DNA of 12,683 bases. It comes from Thermoplasmata archaeon (GTDB lineage: Archaea > Thermoplasmatota > Thermoplasmata > Thermoplasmatales > Thermoplasmataceae). A model generated the notes under the pieces. It ran no database searches and was not told the origin of the DNA. It saw only the letters and a program-made list of their open reading frames with translations. A program made the position numbers and the translations under genes. The DNA is taken from assembly GCA_021819605.1 (NCBI GenBank), contig JAKAQT010000035.1:1-12683 (forward strand), given 5' to 3'. Below, piece after piece: positions 12,639 through 12,683 of this stretch (positions are counted from its first letter, which is position 1; each line of letters opens with the position of its first letter).

Positions 12639-12683
12639 AATGACAATATTATTTTTTGAAAGTATGGGATGGGATTCAGAAAG

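Noticed and set aside
1..12683. CRISPR array, insertion sequence, tRNA or rRNA gene
   Set aside because: No regularly spaced repeats, no transposase, no cloverleaf-like segment and no rRNA signature were seen by eye on either strand.

Overview
The window is archaeal. It carries a small subunit of archaeal RNA polymerase (Rpo4/RpoF), ribosomal protein L21e, the archaeal/eukaryal pseudouridine synthase Pus10 and a DUF655 protein, and most start codons have a TATA-like box about 22-26 bases upstream, as expected for leaderless archaeal transcripts. Protein style, leaderless promoters, non-ATG starts and the mix of genes (PPDK, carbamate kinase, futalosine-type menaquinone gene, MFS importers) suggest a Thermoplasmata / Thermoplasmatales-like euryarchaeon. 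That placement is an inference, not a proof.

Layout, left to right. Positions 1-279 hold no convincing gene, only an inverted repeat just beyond the first gene. On the minus strand follow an unrecognised two-helix membrane protein with an internal duplication (280-1077) and an MFS transporter (1163-2482). Divergent from the transporter is a small polytopic membrane protein resembling NicO-type metal permeases (2562-3167, plus), which meets an MqnD-like menaquinone enzyme tail to tail (3193-4008, minus). The 175-base gap from mqnD to the divergent carbamate kinase gene (4184-5113, plus) contains two operator-like inverted repeats. Carbamate kinase overlaps tail to tail with a purine-type phosphoribosyltransferase that has an extra C-terminal domain (5107-5769, minus). 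Pyruvate, phosphate dikinase (5850-8546, minus) follows.

The 356-base gap 8547-8902 contains the ppdK promoter, an orphan TATA box followed by a hairpin, repeated T-rich words and the promoter of an SPFH/stomatin-like protein (8903-9718, plus). The right end is a minus-strand information-processing operon read Pus10 - L21e - RpoF - DUF655 - KsgA (12638 to 9681). Its gene junctions are nearly seamless: 9 bases, 0 bases, 17 bases and 1 base. It couples tRNA modification, translation, transcription and 16S rRNA maturation.

Most of the window is ordinary core archaeal genome: no tRNA, rRNA, CRISPR array, insertion sequence or defence system was seen. The items most worth following up are the duplicated membrane protein at 280-1077, the perfect inverted repeat upstream of carbamate kinase, the phosphoribosyltransferase with its winged-helix-like tail, and the possible small RNA at about 8706-8810.
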